DNA of 64,000 nucleotides from Clostridiales bacterium UBA1728 (GTDB taxonomy: Bacteria; Bacillota; Clostridia; Oscillospirales; Oscillospiraceae), in the NCBI GenBank assembly GCA_002315975.1, contig DCIK01000028.1, positions 1-64,000 on the forward strand, given 5' to 3'. The translations under genes and the position numbers were made by a program. The notes under the pieces were generated by a model that was not told where the DNA came from, ran no database searches, and saw only the letters and a list, made by a program, of their open reading frames with translations. Below are positions 24,662-32,918 of this stretch, piece by piece. Numbering within the stretch: the stretch's first letter is position 1; every line of letters begins with the position of its first letter.

Positions 24662-25678
24662 TTACTTGTCGCCCTTGGCGTTGGCGATGTGAACCATCAG
24701 GCGAACCATGTTCTGGGTGAAGCCCATCTCATTGTCGTACCAGGCAACCAGCTTGACGAAGTGATCGTTGAGGGCGATGCCGGCGGTGGAGTCGTAGATG
24801 GAGGCGAAGGTGGTGCCGATGAAGTCGGAGGACACGACCTCCTGGGTCTCGTAGTCCAGAACGCCCTTCATCTCGCCCTCGGCGGCTTCCTTCATGGCGG
24901 CGTTGATCTCGTCCATGGTGGCGGCCTTCTCCAGACGGACGGTCAGATCAACCACGGAGCCGTCGGCGGCAGGGATGCGCATGGCCATGCCGGTCAGCTT
25001 GCCGTTGAGCTCGGGAATCACCTTGCCCACGGCCTTGGCAGCGCCGGTGGTGGTGGGGATGATGTTGCAGTAGGTGGAGCGACCCAGACGGAAGTTCTTG
25101 GCGCTGTACTCATCCACCAGATTCTGGGAGGCGGTGGCGGCGTGGACGGTGGTCATCAGACCCTCGATGATGCCGAACTTGTCGTTGAGCACCTTGGCCA
25201 CGGGAGCCAGGCAGTTGGTGGTGCAGGAGGCGGCGGAAGCGGTCTTGAGAGCAGGATCAAACTTCTCGTGATTGACGCCGTAGACGAACATGGGGGTCTT
25301 ATCCTTGGCGGGAGCGGACATCAGCACGAACTTGGCGCCGGCGTCCAGATGGGGCTGCACAGCCTCCTCAGACAGGAACTTGCCGGTGCACTCGAACACA
25401 TAGTCGCAGCCCAGCTCGCCCCAGCCCAGCTTGGAGGGGTCACGGTTGTTCAGCAGCTTCACGGTGTCGTTGCCGAAGCGGATGGAGTCACCCTCGGCCT
25501 TGACTTCGCCGTTCCAGCGGCCGTGGACGGTGTCGTGGGTGAAGGCGTAGATCACCATCTCGGGGGTCTTATCGGGGGCGTTGATCGCGACGAGATCGAT
25601 ATCATCCCGCTGCAGCAGCACGCGGGCGCAGAGACGGCCGATACGGCCAAAGCCATTAATGCCAACTTTGATAGCCAT
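24662..25678 (-). CDS. gap: Glyceraldehyde-3-phosphate dehydrogenase (NAD type)
   Basis: 338-residue glycolytic GAPDH. N-terminal Rossmann motif [11 protein letters not shown] (5-15) and the catalytic [10 protein letters not shown] with Cys152 and the usual conserved sequence around it are present, as are the S-loop and the C-terminal WYDNEMGF (near 314-321). It is transcribed alone from the promoter at 25728-25756. No phosphoglycerate kinase gene follows, unlike gap-pgk operons. Confidence 0.97.
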   Translation of the reverse strand: MAIKVGINGFGRIGRLCARVLLQRDDIDLVAINAPDKTPEMVIYAFTHDTVHGRWNGEVKAEGDSIRFGNDTVKLLNNRDPSKLGWGELGCDYVFECTGKFLSEEAVQPHLDAGAKFVLMSAPAKDKTPMFVYGVNHEKFDPALKTASAASCTTNCLAPVAKVLNDKFGIIEGLMTTVHAATASQNLVDEYSAKNFRLGRSTYCNIIPTTTGAAKAVGKVIPELNGKLTGMAMRIPAADGSVVDLTVRLEKAATMDEINAAMKEAAEGEMKGVLDYETQEVVSSDFIGTTFASIYDSTAGIALNDHFVKLVAWYDNEMGFTQNMVRLMVHIANAKGDK

Positions 25679-25727
25679 AGTTTATACCTCCAAAAGTGAA
25701 ATAATGGTATTTTTGCCCTTTGGTTCC

Positions 25728-25756
25728 ATTCTACATCATTTTAACCCGTCTGACAA
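25728..25756 (-). promoter_or_regulatory. gap promoter
   Basis: Minus-strand TTGTCA (25751-25756), 17-bp spacer, TAGAAT (25728-25733). Confidence 0.55.
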
Positions 25757-25810
25757 GCAAATAATCATGGACGAGCTGTAAATATTTCTTCAGCTGTCCC
25801 ATTTATGCGC

Positions 25811-25839
25811 TTGCGGCCTTCGGCACAAAATGCTAAAAT
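25811..25839 (+). promoter_or_regulatory. Promoter of the orphan kinase gene
   Basis: TTGCGG (25811-25816), 17-bp spacer, TAAAAT (25834-25839), about 40 bp before the ATG. Confidence 0.45.
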
Positions 25840-25880
25840 ACGCATAGGATAATTTCGGCAAAGGGGGCATACTGACTGCC

Positions 25881-26912
25881 ATGGAAAATCAATTTTCGGA
25901 TTATTCTCTGCTTTTCGGCAGCAGTCGGGAGGCCACTGTCCTTTTGCGGGGGCAGGAAGTGGTCTATCAGAACGCCGCCGTGGCCGCTCTGCTCTCCGAG
26001 CTGCCTCTGAGCATGGTCATCTCCGCGCTGGATGAAAGCTGCCAGGGTGACTTTGCCCTGAGCATAAACCTCTTCGGCCATTCTCTGGAGCTCATCGGTC
26101 AGAGTCTGGGCGAGCTGACGCTGCTGCGGCTCCACCCGGCCGAGGACAGGGCTCTCATCTATCCCGCTCTGGTGGCGGAGCTGCGGGATCTGCTCTCATC
26201 CCAGCAGTTCACCACCGAAAGGCTGCTGGGCACGCTCTCCGAGCAGGACAACGACCTCTACGGCAGCTCTATTCGCCGCTGTAACTTTGCCCTGCTGAAC
26301 TTTACCGAGCGTCTGGGTGATATGAGCCAGCTGGCGCAGGGGAGCATGGTGATTCTCCCCCAGCTCATCGACCTTTCGCAGCTCTACCGGGATCTGATCT
26401 ACGCGCTCTCACTGGTGCTGCCGAAAAAGTATCCCGCACCCAGTCTCAGTGCCGAGGAGCCCTGCTATGTGAACGCCGACCCCAAACGCATGGAGGAACT
26501 GCTGCTCTACCTGCTCAATAATGCCCTGCGCCATACCGACGGAGGCGGCAGCGTACGCGTCCGGCTCCGCAACGAGCGCGGCAGCGTGCAGCTTCGCGTG
26601 GAGGACAGCGGCAGCGGCATGGACAGCGGCACAATCTCCGCCCTGTTCGACCCCACTGCCACTCCCTGGCAGAACGGGCATATGTCCATGGGTCTCTCCC
26701 TGGCCAAGGGCATAGCCGCCGCCCACGGCGGCAGTCTGCTCATCCGGAGCCGTCAGGGCGAGGGCACCGGGGTTCTCATCTCTCTGCCCGCTGCCGAAAA
26801 TCCCACGCTCCCCGTGGGCGAATGTCTGCCCCCGGAGGGAATGCGCATCATCCAGCGCACCATGGTGGATATTCTGGGGCTGGATGCGTATAGAGAGATT
26901 TTTGATGATTAA
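25881..26912 (+). CDS. Orphan histidine-kinase-like ATPase without a clear phospho-His
   Basis: 343 residues. The C-terminal half is a GHKL ATPase domain with N-box LLLYLLNNALRHT (about 207-219), G1 box VEDSGSGMD (about 238-246) and G2 segment MGLSLAKGIAAAHGG (about 272-286). The N-terminal 100 residues look PAS-like and there is no membrane segment. The expected dimerisation helix (GSSIRRCNFALLNFTERLGD, about 133-152) has no histidine at the phosphorylation position. No response regulator is adjacent. It may be a pseudokinase or act on an unusual residue. The ribosome site AAGGGGG is a little far from the ATG. Confidence 0.75.
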   Translation: MENQFSDYSLLFGSSREATVLLRGQEVVYQNAAVAALLSELPLSMVISALDESCQGDFALSINLFGHSLELIGQSLGELTLLRLHPAEDRALIYPALVAELRDLLSSQQFTTERLLGTLSEQDNDLYGSSIRRCNFALLNFTERLGDMSQLAQGSMVILPQLIDLSQLYRDLIYALSLVLPKKYPAPSLSAEEPCYVNADPKRMEELLLYLLNNALRHTDGGGSVRVRLRNERGSVQLRVEDSGSGMDSGTISALFDPTATPWQNGHMSMGLSLAKGIAAAHGGSLLIRSRQGEGTGVLISLPAAENPTLPVGECLPPEGMRIIQRTMVDILGLDAYREIFDD

Positions 26913-26913
26913 T

Positions 26914-26946
26914 AACAGAGGCACGACCAATGGTCGTGCCTCTGTT
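26914..26946. terminator. Bidirectional terminator between the kinase gene and mutY
   Basis: AACAGAGGCACGACCA (26914-26929) is the exact reverse complement of 26931-26946. It is a long stem with a minimal loop between convergent genes and a weak U-tract. Confidence 0.65.
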
Positions 26947-26962
26947 CGTCAGACAAGCTCTC

Positions 26963-27943
26963 TTAATACCCCATCTCCTCCGCGATGGCTGCGAAGCAGC
27001 GGAAGGCGCTGGGGATGGCCAACTGTCGACGCTCGCTCTGGGTGAACCACTGATAGTCCCCGTCGGGGGCATCGGGTACGATATAGCCCTTCATGTGCCA
27101 CTCCACATGGGTGAAGATGTGCACGGCCTCGCCGCACATTTCAGCGCCCTCGGGCACTTCGCCGCCGGGGAACTCCCAGAGTCCCGCCAGCAGTCCCTTG
27201 TCCCCCCGCTTATGCAGAGCGATCCGATTGCCGCGCAGCAGCAGGAGCACTGTCCGCTCCTCCACTCTGCGCGGCTTTTTTGCGGCCATGACCGGGTAGA
27301 GCGCCGTCTCGCCGCGTTTGTTTGCCTCGCATGGCTCCCGGAGAGGGCATTCCCCGCAGCGGGGCGTACCGGGCAGGCAGACCGTCTCGCCCAGCTCCAT
27401 CAGGGCGGAGCTGAAATCGCCGCACTGTCCCGCCGGGGACAGGGCTGAAAGCTCCCGCTGTACGGCCTTGCGGTAAGCGGGATTCTGAATCTCCGTGGGG
27501 CAGGCGGTGAGCCTTGCGTGGAGGCGCATGACATTGCCGTCCACGGCGGCCTCCGGCAGATTGAAGGCGATGGAGGCGATGGCTCCCGCCGTATAGTCTC
27601 CGATACCGGGAAGAGCACGGAGTGCCTTGTAGTCCGCCGGAAACTGACCGTCGCAGCGCTCGGTCACGATTTTGGCGCACTTGTGCAGATTCCGCGCCCG
27701 GGAATAGTAGCCCAGCCCCTCCCAGAGCTTCAGCACCGCGTCCTCCTCGGCCTGGGCCAGAGCCTCCACAGAAGGAAAGGCGGTCATGAACCTTTCATAG
27801 TAGCCCATGACCGCCTGAATCCGGGTCTGCTGCAGCATGATCTCCGATACCCACACCCGGTAGGCATCGGGAGACTCACGCCAGGGCAGCGCCCGCTTAT
27901 GTTTGCCGTACCACTCTAAAAGGGGAGCGGTAATATCAGTCAT
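26963..27943 (-). CDS. mutY: A/G-specific adenine glycosylase
   Basis: 326 residues from ATG 27943. Removes adenine mispaired with 8-oxoguanine. Visible: WYGKHKRALPWRESPD (9-24), SEIMLQQTRIQAV (31-43, with the catalytic Glu), the helix-hairpin-helix LRALPGIGDYTAGAIASIAF (about 108-127), Asp in VDGNVMRL (about 134), the 4Fe-4S ligands C-x6-C-x2-C-x5-C (VCLPGTPRCGECPLREPC) and a C-terminal NUDIX-like domain with LWEFPGGEV. The start codon lies within the end of the upstream gene (8-bp overlap), indicating cotranscription. Confidence 0.95.
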   Translation of the reverse strand: MTDITAPLLEWYGKHKRALPWRESPDAYRVWVSEIMLQQTRIQAVMGYYERFMTAFPSVEALAQAEEDAVLKLWEGLGYYSRARNLHKCAKIVTERCDGQFPADYKALRALPGIGDYTAGAIASIAFNLPEAAVDGNVMRLHARLTACPTEIQNPAYRKAVQRELSALSPAGQCGDFSSALMELGETVCLPGTPRCGECPLREPCEANKRGETALYPVMAAKKPRRVEERTVLLLLRGNRIALHKRGDKGLLAGLWEFPGGEVPEGAEMCGEAVHIFTHVEWHMKGYIVPDAPDGDYQWFTQSERRQLAIPSAFRCFAAIAEEMGY

Positions 27944-29396
27944 CGTCGTCCGTCTCGAAGGCCATGCAGTCCACATAGAAGTCCCGGAACAGCTTGTCGC
28001 CGGAGAGCTCAAAGTAGGTGCAGCGGCGGTTCAGCTCGGCGATCTGCTCGCGACCCCAGTCGGTGAGAGCCAGAGAGGCACCGGCACCGGCGGCGTTGCC
28101 CACGTGGACGACCTTGTCCAGAGAGACCTCGGGCAGCAGACCGATGTGCAGAGCGGAGGCAGCGTCCATATAGGAGCCGAAGCCGCCGGCAATGACCACC
28201 TGGGTGATCTCCTCGGCCTTGTGGCCGGTATGAGCCAGCAGAGTCTCGGCACCGGCGCGGATGGCGGCCTTGGCCAGCTGTACCTGACGGATATCGTCAG
28301 CGCAGATGGTCACGCCGTCGCGGAGCTCACGGGGGCTCTCGTCCAGACGGCCTGCCTCGTTGAGCTCTTCCACGGTCAGCAGGCAGGACACGGCATCGAT
28401 GAGGCCGGAGCCGCAGAGACCCTTGGCCGTCACATCGCCGATCACATGGCACTGCAGCTTGCCGTCCACGACCTTGATCTTGTCGATGGCACCGGCGGAG
28501 CCGTCCATGCCGCAGGAGATTTCCGCGCCCTCAAAGGCGGGACCGGCGGCGGTGGCGCAGGAGACCCAGCCGTCCTTGTTGCCCAGAGCCATCTCGCCGT
28601 TGGTGCCGATGTCGATGTAGAACCAGAGACCCTCGGCCTCCAGACCGCCGGAGGCGTAGAGACCCGCGGTGATGTCGCCGCCCACATAGCCGGCCATGCA
28701 GTCGGCCAGATAGAGCTGAGCGCCGTCGCAGAGACCGTCAAACCAGTTGGCGGCGGGACGGATATCGCCGAAGAGGGATTCGGGCGTGAAGGGAGCCACA
28801 CCGATGGCCACGGGGCTCAGACCCTCGGGAATGTGCTGCATGACGGTGTTGCCCACAATAGAGACGAAGGTGACTTCGCTGCGCTCACGCCTGGCCACCA
28901 GGCAGAGCTCGTCGATCAGATCGGAGATCTGCTTGCGGATGACGGCGGTCATCTCTTCTCCGTGACCCTCGCTCCAGGCCTGAATACGGGAAATAACATC
29001 GGCGCCGTAGGAGCGCTGGGCATTGCGGGTGCCGGTCTTGCCCAGCATCTTGCCGCTCTCCAGATCGTAGAGGAAGGTGGCCACGGTGGTGGTGCCGATG
29101 TCCACGGCCACGCCCAGACCGGTGCCGCCGGGAGCGATGTCCTGAGCGCCCTTGGTCACGGCGTTGATCTCTTCGGGCTGGGGGATCACAACCTCGCTGA
29201 CACCCTTGGCCTTGGTCTCGCAGGAGAGCACCTTCTTGCCGTCGGCATAAACAAAGCACTTGCGGCACTTGCTCTTGCCGCCGCAGGCAGCGCCGGGCAC
29301 CTGCAGGCCGTTGGCACGGATGGCAGTCAGCAGGTCATCGTTTTCGTTGACCTCTATGTACTGTTCGCCGGCGGGGGAAGTAACCTTGATCTTCAT
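27936..29396 (-). CDS. ASKHA-domain 2Fe-2S protein, reductive activator of corrinoid enzymes (RACE)-like
   Basis: 486 residues (DUF4445 family). The N-terminal ferredoxin domain binds 2Fe-2S (ACGGKSKCRKC at about 37-47 plus a Cys near 58). The rest is an ASKHA ATPase fold with VAVDIGTTTVA (about 96-106), WFYIDIGTNGEMAL (about 260-273), GLCGSGLIDAV and VIAGGFGSYMD. RACE proteins use ATP to re-reduce inactive Co(II) corrinoid proteins in methyltransferase systems. No corrinoid protein or methyltransferase gene is next to it; the UroD/MtaA-like gene at 16307 might serve the same pathway. mutY overlaps its 3' end. Confidence 0.85.
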   Translation of the reverse strand: MKIKVTSPAGEQYIEVNENDDLLTAIRANGLQVPGAACGGKSKCRKCFVYADGKKVLSCETKAKGVSEVVIPQPEEINAVTKGAQDIAPGGTGLGVAVDIGTTTVATFLYDLESGKMLGKTGTRNAQRSYGADVISRIQAWSEGHGEEMTAVIRKQISDLIDELCLVARRERSEVTFVSIVGNTVMQHIPEGLSPVAIGVAPFTPESLFGDIRPAANWFDGLCDGAQLYLADCMAGYVGGDITAGLYASGGLEAEGLWFYIDIGTNGEMALGNKDGWVSCATAAGPAFEGAEISCGMDGSAGAIDKIKVVDGKLQCHVIGDVTAKGLCGSGLIDAVSCLLTVEELNEAGRLDESPRELRDGVTICADDIRQVQLAKAAIRAGAETLLAHTGHKAEEITQVVIAGGFGSYMDAASALHIGLLPEVSLDKVVHVGNAAGAGASLALTDWGREQIAELNRRCTYFELSGDKLFRDFYVDCMAFETDDDD

Positions 29397-29456
29397 TTTG
29401 AATCCTCCCTGTATATCATCTTTCTAAAATTTCAAATCATGAACCTATGCAAATAG

Positions 29457-29485
29457 ATTATAATCGTTTTTCGGCGTTTTGGCAA
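29457..29485 (-). promoter_or_regulatory. Promoter of the RACE-like gene and mutY
   Basis: Minus-strand TTGCCA (29480-29485), 17-bp spacer, TATAAT (29457-29462). Confidence 0.6.
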
Positions 29486-29487
29486 GC

Positions 29488-29516
29488 TTGATTTTGCACT
29501 TCAGTGGCAGTATAAT
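29488..29516 (+). promoter_or_regulatory. Promoter of the tRNA-editing gene pair
   Basis: TTGATT (29488-29493), 17-bp spacer, TATAAT (29511-29516). It is back-to-back with the divergent promoter at 29457-29485, with only 2 bp between the -35 boxes. Confidence 0.55.
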
Positions 29517-29550
29517 GGAGAAAAAGAAAAAATGCAAGGGACTATGTCAC

Positions 29551-30702
29551 ATGACGGAGAAACTTTATTATCAGGATTCCCATATCCGCAGCTTCAGCGC
29601 CACGGTGCTCTCCTGTACGGCGTGCGAGGGCGGCTATGACCTTGAGCTGAACGCCACGGCCTTTTTCCCCGGCGGCGGCGGACAGCTCTGCGACGAGGGC
29701 AGTATGGGCGGTGTGCGCCTCCTCTCCGTCCGGGAGGAGGGCGAGCACATCTACCACCGTTCCCCTGTGGCCTTTGCCGTGGGCAGCGAGGTACAGTGCG
29801 AGCTGGACTGGGATGTACGCTTTCGCCGTATGCAGCTCCACTCCGCCGAGCACATCATCTCCGGTCTGGCCCACACCCGCTGGGGCGCGGAGAACAGCGG
29901 CTTCCACATGAACGGCGAGTTCGTGACCATGGATCTGACCGTGGAGCTCACGGAGGAGGATATCCTCTGGCTGGAGCGGGAGGCCAACGCGGTCGTCTGC
30001 CGCAATGCCGCCTTCCGTACCTGGTTCCCGGACAGGGCCGAGCTGGACAGTCTCAGCTACCGCAGCAAGAAGGAGCTCAGCGGTCAGGTGCGGCTGGTGG
30101 CGGTGGAAGGCGTGGATCTCTGCGCCTGCTGCGCCCCCCATGTGCAGCTCGCCGGAGAGATCGGCTGCATCCGGCTTTTAGATGCCATGCGCCACCGGGG
30201 CGGTATGCGCCTCATTCTCCGCGCCGGCTCCTATGCGCTGGAGGAGCAGCAGCGGCAGAGCGCCATTCTCGCTTCCCTCTCCGCAGCCCTGTCGGTGCCC
30301 CAGGAGCGCATTTTAGATGCGGTGCAGAAGCTGCTGAATACCGTCGGCGAGCAGAAGCACAGCATCGCCGAGCTGCAGAAGCAGAGTCTGGAGACCATCG
30401 CCCGCAGCGCGGAGCCGGTGAACGATGCTCTTCTTTTCTTCGTGGAGGACTGCGACCGGGAGGCGCTGCGCTCCATGGTCAATCTCGCGCTGGAAAAGTG
30501 CGCTCTCTGCGCTGCCTTTGCAGGCAGGGACGGCGCGTGGCAGTATATTCTCGGCAGTCGGAGCATAGACCTCCGCGCCAACGCCAAAAGCATCAACGCC
30601 GCCATCCACGGCAAGGGCGGCGGCTCAGCGCAGATGATTCAGGGCAGCGCCACCGCCGCAAGAGCCGAGATTGAGGCGTTCTGGGAGGGCTTCCATGGCT
30701 AA
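29551..30702 (+). CDS. Alanyl-tRNA editing protein (AlaX-L type)
   Basis: 383 residues from ATG 29551. A freestanding homologue of the AlaRS editing domain that clears Ser/Gly-tRNA(Ala). It has FFPGGGGQLCDEG (about 36-48), the zinc motif HSAEHIISGL (about 96-105), CACCAPHVQ (about 191-199) and a C-terminal DHHA1 domain with NAAIHGKGGGSAQMIQGSA (about 349-367). Length fits the long AlaX class. The next gene (YbaK family, another tRNA proofreader) overlaps it by 8 bp, so the pair forms a translation-fidelity operon. Confidence 0.9.
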   Translation: MTEKLYYQDSHIRSFSATVLSCTACEGGYDLELNATAFFPGGGGQLCDEGSMGGVRLLSVREEGEHIYHRSPVAFAVGSEVQCELDWDVRFRRMQLHSAEHIISGLAHTRWGAENSGFHMNGEFVTMDLTVELTEEDILWLEREANAVVCRNAAFRTWFPDRAELDSLSYRSKKELSGQVRLVAVEGVDLCACCAPHVQLAGEIGCIRLLDAMRHRGGMRLILRAGSYALEEQQRQSAILASLSAALSVPQERILDAVQKLLNTVGEQKHSIAELQKQSLETIARSAEPVNDALLFFVEDCDREALRSMVNLALEKCALCAAFAGRDGAWQYILGSRSIDLRANAKSINAAIHGKGGGSAQMIQGSATAARAEIEAFWEGFHG

Positions 30703-31168
30703 AGCTGAGGACAAGACCAATGTGATGCGCCTTTTGGAGCAGGCGGGCATCCCCTACACTGCCCACTACTACGATGCCTCCGAGACCCAGGGCACGGCTG
30801 TGGCGGCGCTCTTAGGCGAGGACGAGGACGCCGTGTTCAAGACCCTCGTCACCGAAGCGCCCGACAAGAGCCACCATGTGTTCGTCATCCCTGTGGCGGA
30901 AACGCTGGACTTAAAGAAAGCCGCCAAAGCCGCCGGGGTCAAGAGCATCGTGATGATCAGGCAGAAGGAGCTTCTGCCCCTGACGGGCTATGTCCACGGG
31001 GGCTGCTCTCCCGTGGGCATGAAAAAGCCCTTCCCCACCTATATTGATGAAACCGCCGTGCTTTTTGACCGCTTTTTCGTCTCCGCCGGAAAGGTCGGCG
31101 CCCAGGTGGAGCTGAACCCCGAGGCACTGGCCGAATATATCGGCGCGGCGTTCGCGGAGCTGGTATAG
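30695..31168 (+). CDS. ybaK: Cys-tRNA(Pro)/Cys-tRNA(Cys) deacylase YbaK
   Basis: 157 residues from ATG 30695. YbaK hydrolyses Cys-tRNA(Pro) formed by ProRS. Family features: IPYTAHYYDA near residue 17, EDAVFKTLVTEAP, the catalytic-Lys context KKAAKAAGVKSIVMI, GYVHGGCSPVGMKK (about 101-114, with the conserved GGxSPxG pattern) and the C-terminal VSAGKVGAQVELNPEAL. A possible ribosome site GGGAGGG lies just before the ATG, inside the upstream gene. Confidence 0.93.
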   Translation: MAKAEDKTNVMRLLEQAGIPYTAHYYDASETQGTAVAALLGEDEDAVFKTLVTEAPDKSHHVFVIPVAETLDLKKAAKAAGVKSIVMIRQKELLPLTGYVHGGCSPVGMKKPFPTYIDETAVLFDRFFVSAGKVGAQVELNPEALAEYIGAAFAELV

Positions 31169-31182
31169 TGCTCCCCTTTTCC

Positions 31183-31288
31183 TTGGCTCTCCCTCTGGGA
31201 GAGCTGTCTCGCAAAGCGAGACTGAGAGGGTATCCCCCTCTCCGCCCCGGTGCAGACATCGGGGCACCTCTCCCAAAGGGAGAGGCAA
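31183..31288. repeat. Family A palindromic repeat, copy A4
   Basis: Left hairpin GGCTCTCCCTctgGGAGAGC, internal CTCGCaaaGCGAG hairpin, and right CTCTCCCaaaGGGAGAG. It fills the gap between ybaK and the radical SAM gene. Confidence 0.7.
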
Positions 31289-31312
31289 GTAGCCGTTGAA
31301 AGGAACCACCCT

Positions 31313-32599
31313 ATGAAATCCACCAAGCTGTATTTCTATGACACAGCGGACAACAAATACTCCGTCACCGCCCTTTTGGGTGCCATGGAGAGCCTCCCCG
31401 CCCTCTTCGAGGAGATCGATGTGGGCTTTTTCTGTAAGGCAGAGGAGCTGGAGCAATGCGAGAGCGAGCTGCGGCAGTATCGGCGCGTGATACTGGCCTT
31501 CTCCTTCTTTTCCTCCCAGCTCTGGGACATCCACGACATGATTGTCCGTCTCCGCCCTCTGCTCTCTCGCTGCCACGGTGTGACCATCGGCGGCGGCCCC
31601 CATGTGAGCGGTGACGGGGAGCGCAGCGTGACGGTCATCGGGCTGGACTACGCCCTTATGGGCGAGGGCGAGGTGAGCTTCCCCGCTCTGCTGCTGAAGC
31701 TGCTCAGGGATGAAGACCCAGCGGGGATGCAGGGGCTCTGCTGCTATGACCGCAACGGCGTTCTCGTCAACGGCGGCATGGCGGCGCGGGTGAACATCGA
31801 CGATTTTGACCCGGTCTCCCCCCGCTTTCGCCGCTACGGGCCGCTGGAGATCACCCGGGGCTGTCCCTACGGCTGCAGCTTCTGCCAGACCGGCGGGCTC
31901 TGCGGCCATCAGGTGCGTCACCGGAGCCTGGAGCACATCGAAGAGGTCATGCTCCGGGCCAGGGAGCTCTTCAAACTACGTTTCTTCCGGGCGCTGACTC
32001 CTAACGCCCTCTCCTACGGCTCCGGAAACGGCGTGGAGGTCAATACGGAGGAGCTGGAGCGGCTGCTGCTGATGCTCCGCCGCGTACTGGGCGAACAGGG
32101 GCAGATTTACATGGGCTACTTCCCCAGCGAGGTGCGGCCCAATAATGTCAACGACGATACCCTCTCCCTGCTCAGACGCTTTGTCTGCAACGAGGACATC
32201 GTCATCGGCGCCCAGAGCGGCAGCGAGCGGATGCTGAAGTCTGCCCACCGGGGGCACACGGCAGAGCAGGTCTATGACGCGGTGGAGTGCCTGCAAAAGC
32301 ACGGTTTTATCCCCAATGTGGACTTTATCTGCGGTCTGCCCGGGGAGACCGAGGAGGATGCGCAGCAGAGCGTGAAGATGATCGAGGAGCTGGCCAACGG
32401 CGGCGCAAAGATCAATGTCCACGCCTTTATGCCTCTGCCCCAGACCCGCTGGGAGCAGGAGCCCTCCGGCAAAATCCGCCAGTGCTACATAGACCTGCTG
32501 CGCCGCCTGACGCCGAAGAATGTGGTCTACGGCGACTGGGTCAACCAGAGCGCCCAGGGGAAGAGGATGCACCGGTACTTCACCACCGGGGAGATGTAA
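31313..32599 (+). CDS. B12-binding/radical SAM protein (MJ_1487-like, TIGR04013 type)
   Basis: 428 residues from ATG 31313 (AAAGGAAC upstream). An N-terminal Rossmann-like B12-binding-type domain (ILAFSFFSSQLWDI, then VTIGGGPHVSGDGE and YALMGEGEVSFPALL) is followed by a radical SAM domain with RGCPYGCSFCQTGGLCG (about 181-197, CxxxCxxC). Then come VRHRSLEHIEEV, FRALTPNALSYGSG and FICGLPGETEEDAQQS. The reaction is unknown; TIGR04013 relatives occur across archaea and anaerobic bacteria. The canonical DxHxxG cobalamin motif is not visible, so B12 binding is uncertain. Confidence 0.85.
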   Translation: MKSTKLYFYDTADNKYSVTALLGAMESLPALFEEIDVGFFCKAEELEQCESELRQYRRVILAFSFFSSQLWDIHDMIVRLRPLLSRCHGVTIGGGPHVSGDGERSVTVIGLDYALMGEGEVSFPALLLKLLRDEDPAGMQGLCCYDRNGVLVNGGMAARVNIDDFDPVSPRFRRYGPLEITRGCPYGCSFCQTGGLCGHQVRHRSLEHIEEVMLRARELFKLRFFRALTPNALSYGSGNGVEVNTEELERLLLMLRRVLGEQGQIYMGYFPSEVRPNNVNDDTLSLLRRFVCNEDIVIGAQSGSERMLKSAHRGHTAEQVYDAVECLQKHGFIPNVDFICGLPGETEEDAQQSVKMIEELANGGAKINVHAFMPLPQTRWEQEPSGKIRQCYIDLLRRLTPKNVVYGDWVNQSAQGKRMHRYFTTGEM

Positions 32600-32660
32600 A
32601 GCACTTGCAGTCGGTATTCTCCTTGATCCATGACTCAAAATAATTATTACCATCAAAAAT

Positions 32661-32725
32661 GGCTGTGCAAAAAATGACGATTTGCAAGTAAACCCGCTTT
32701 CGTCAAATGATGCACAGCCGTTTCT
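32661..32725. terminator. Possible terminator after the radical SAM gene
   Basis: GGCTGTGCA (32661-32669) pairs with TGCACAGCC (32711-32719), followed by GTTTCTGATTTT. The loop of about 41 nt contains no obvious gene. Moderate terminator. Confidence 0.45.
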
Positions 32726-32740
32726 GATTTTCTGACCCTC

Positions 32741-32866
32741 CTGGCTCCCCTGTTCCCGTAGGGAATGGGGGAGCTGCCGAGCAGAGCGAGGCTGAGGGGG
32801 TATTCGTGCGCCCCCTCAGTCGCTTCGCGACAGCTCCCCCATCGGCGATGCCGACAGGGGAGCCAG
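32741..32866. repeat. Family A palindromic repeat, copy A5
   Basis: Ends CTGGCTCCCCTG / CAGGGGAGCCAG; inner CTGAGGGGG/CCCCCTCAG and a GTCGCttcGCGAC hairpin. Compared with A6, several pairs change from CTCCCTC/GAGGGAG to CTCCCCC/GGGGGAG on both arms. Confidence 0.75.
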
Positions 32867-32918
32867 GAAGTGTTTTGCTTTCTTTGCGTTTTGCGCGGCT
32901 CGTTAACAGCCTTTCGCT

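Noticed and set aside
27903..29456. Long plus-strand frames opposite the RACE-like gene, and similarly opposite glyS (34189-35748) and gap (24689-25699)
   Set aside because: High-GC codon bias opens antisense frames; the opposite strands carry well-conserved proteins.
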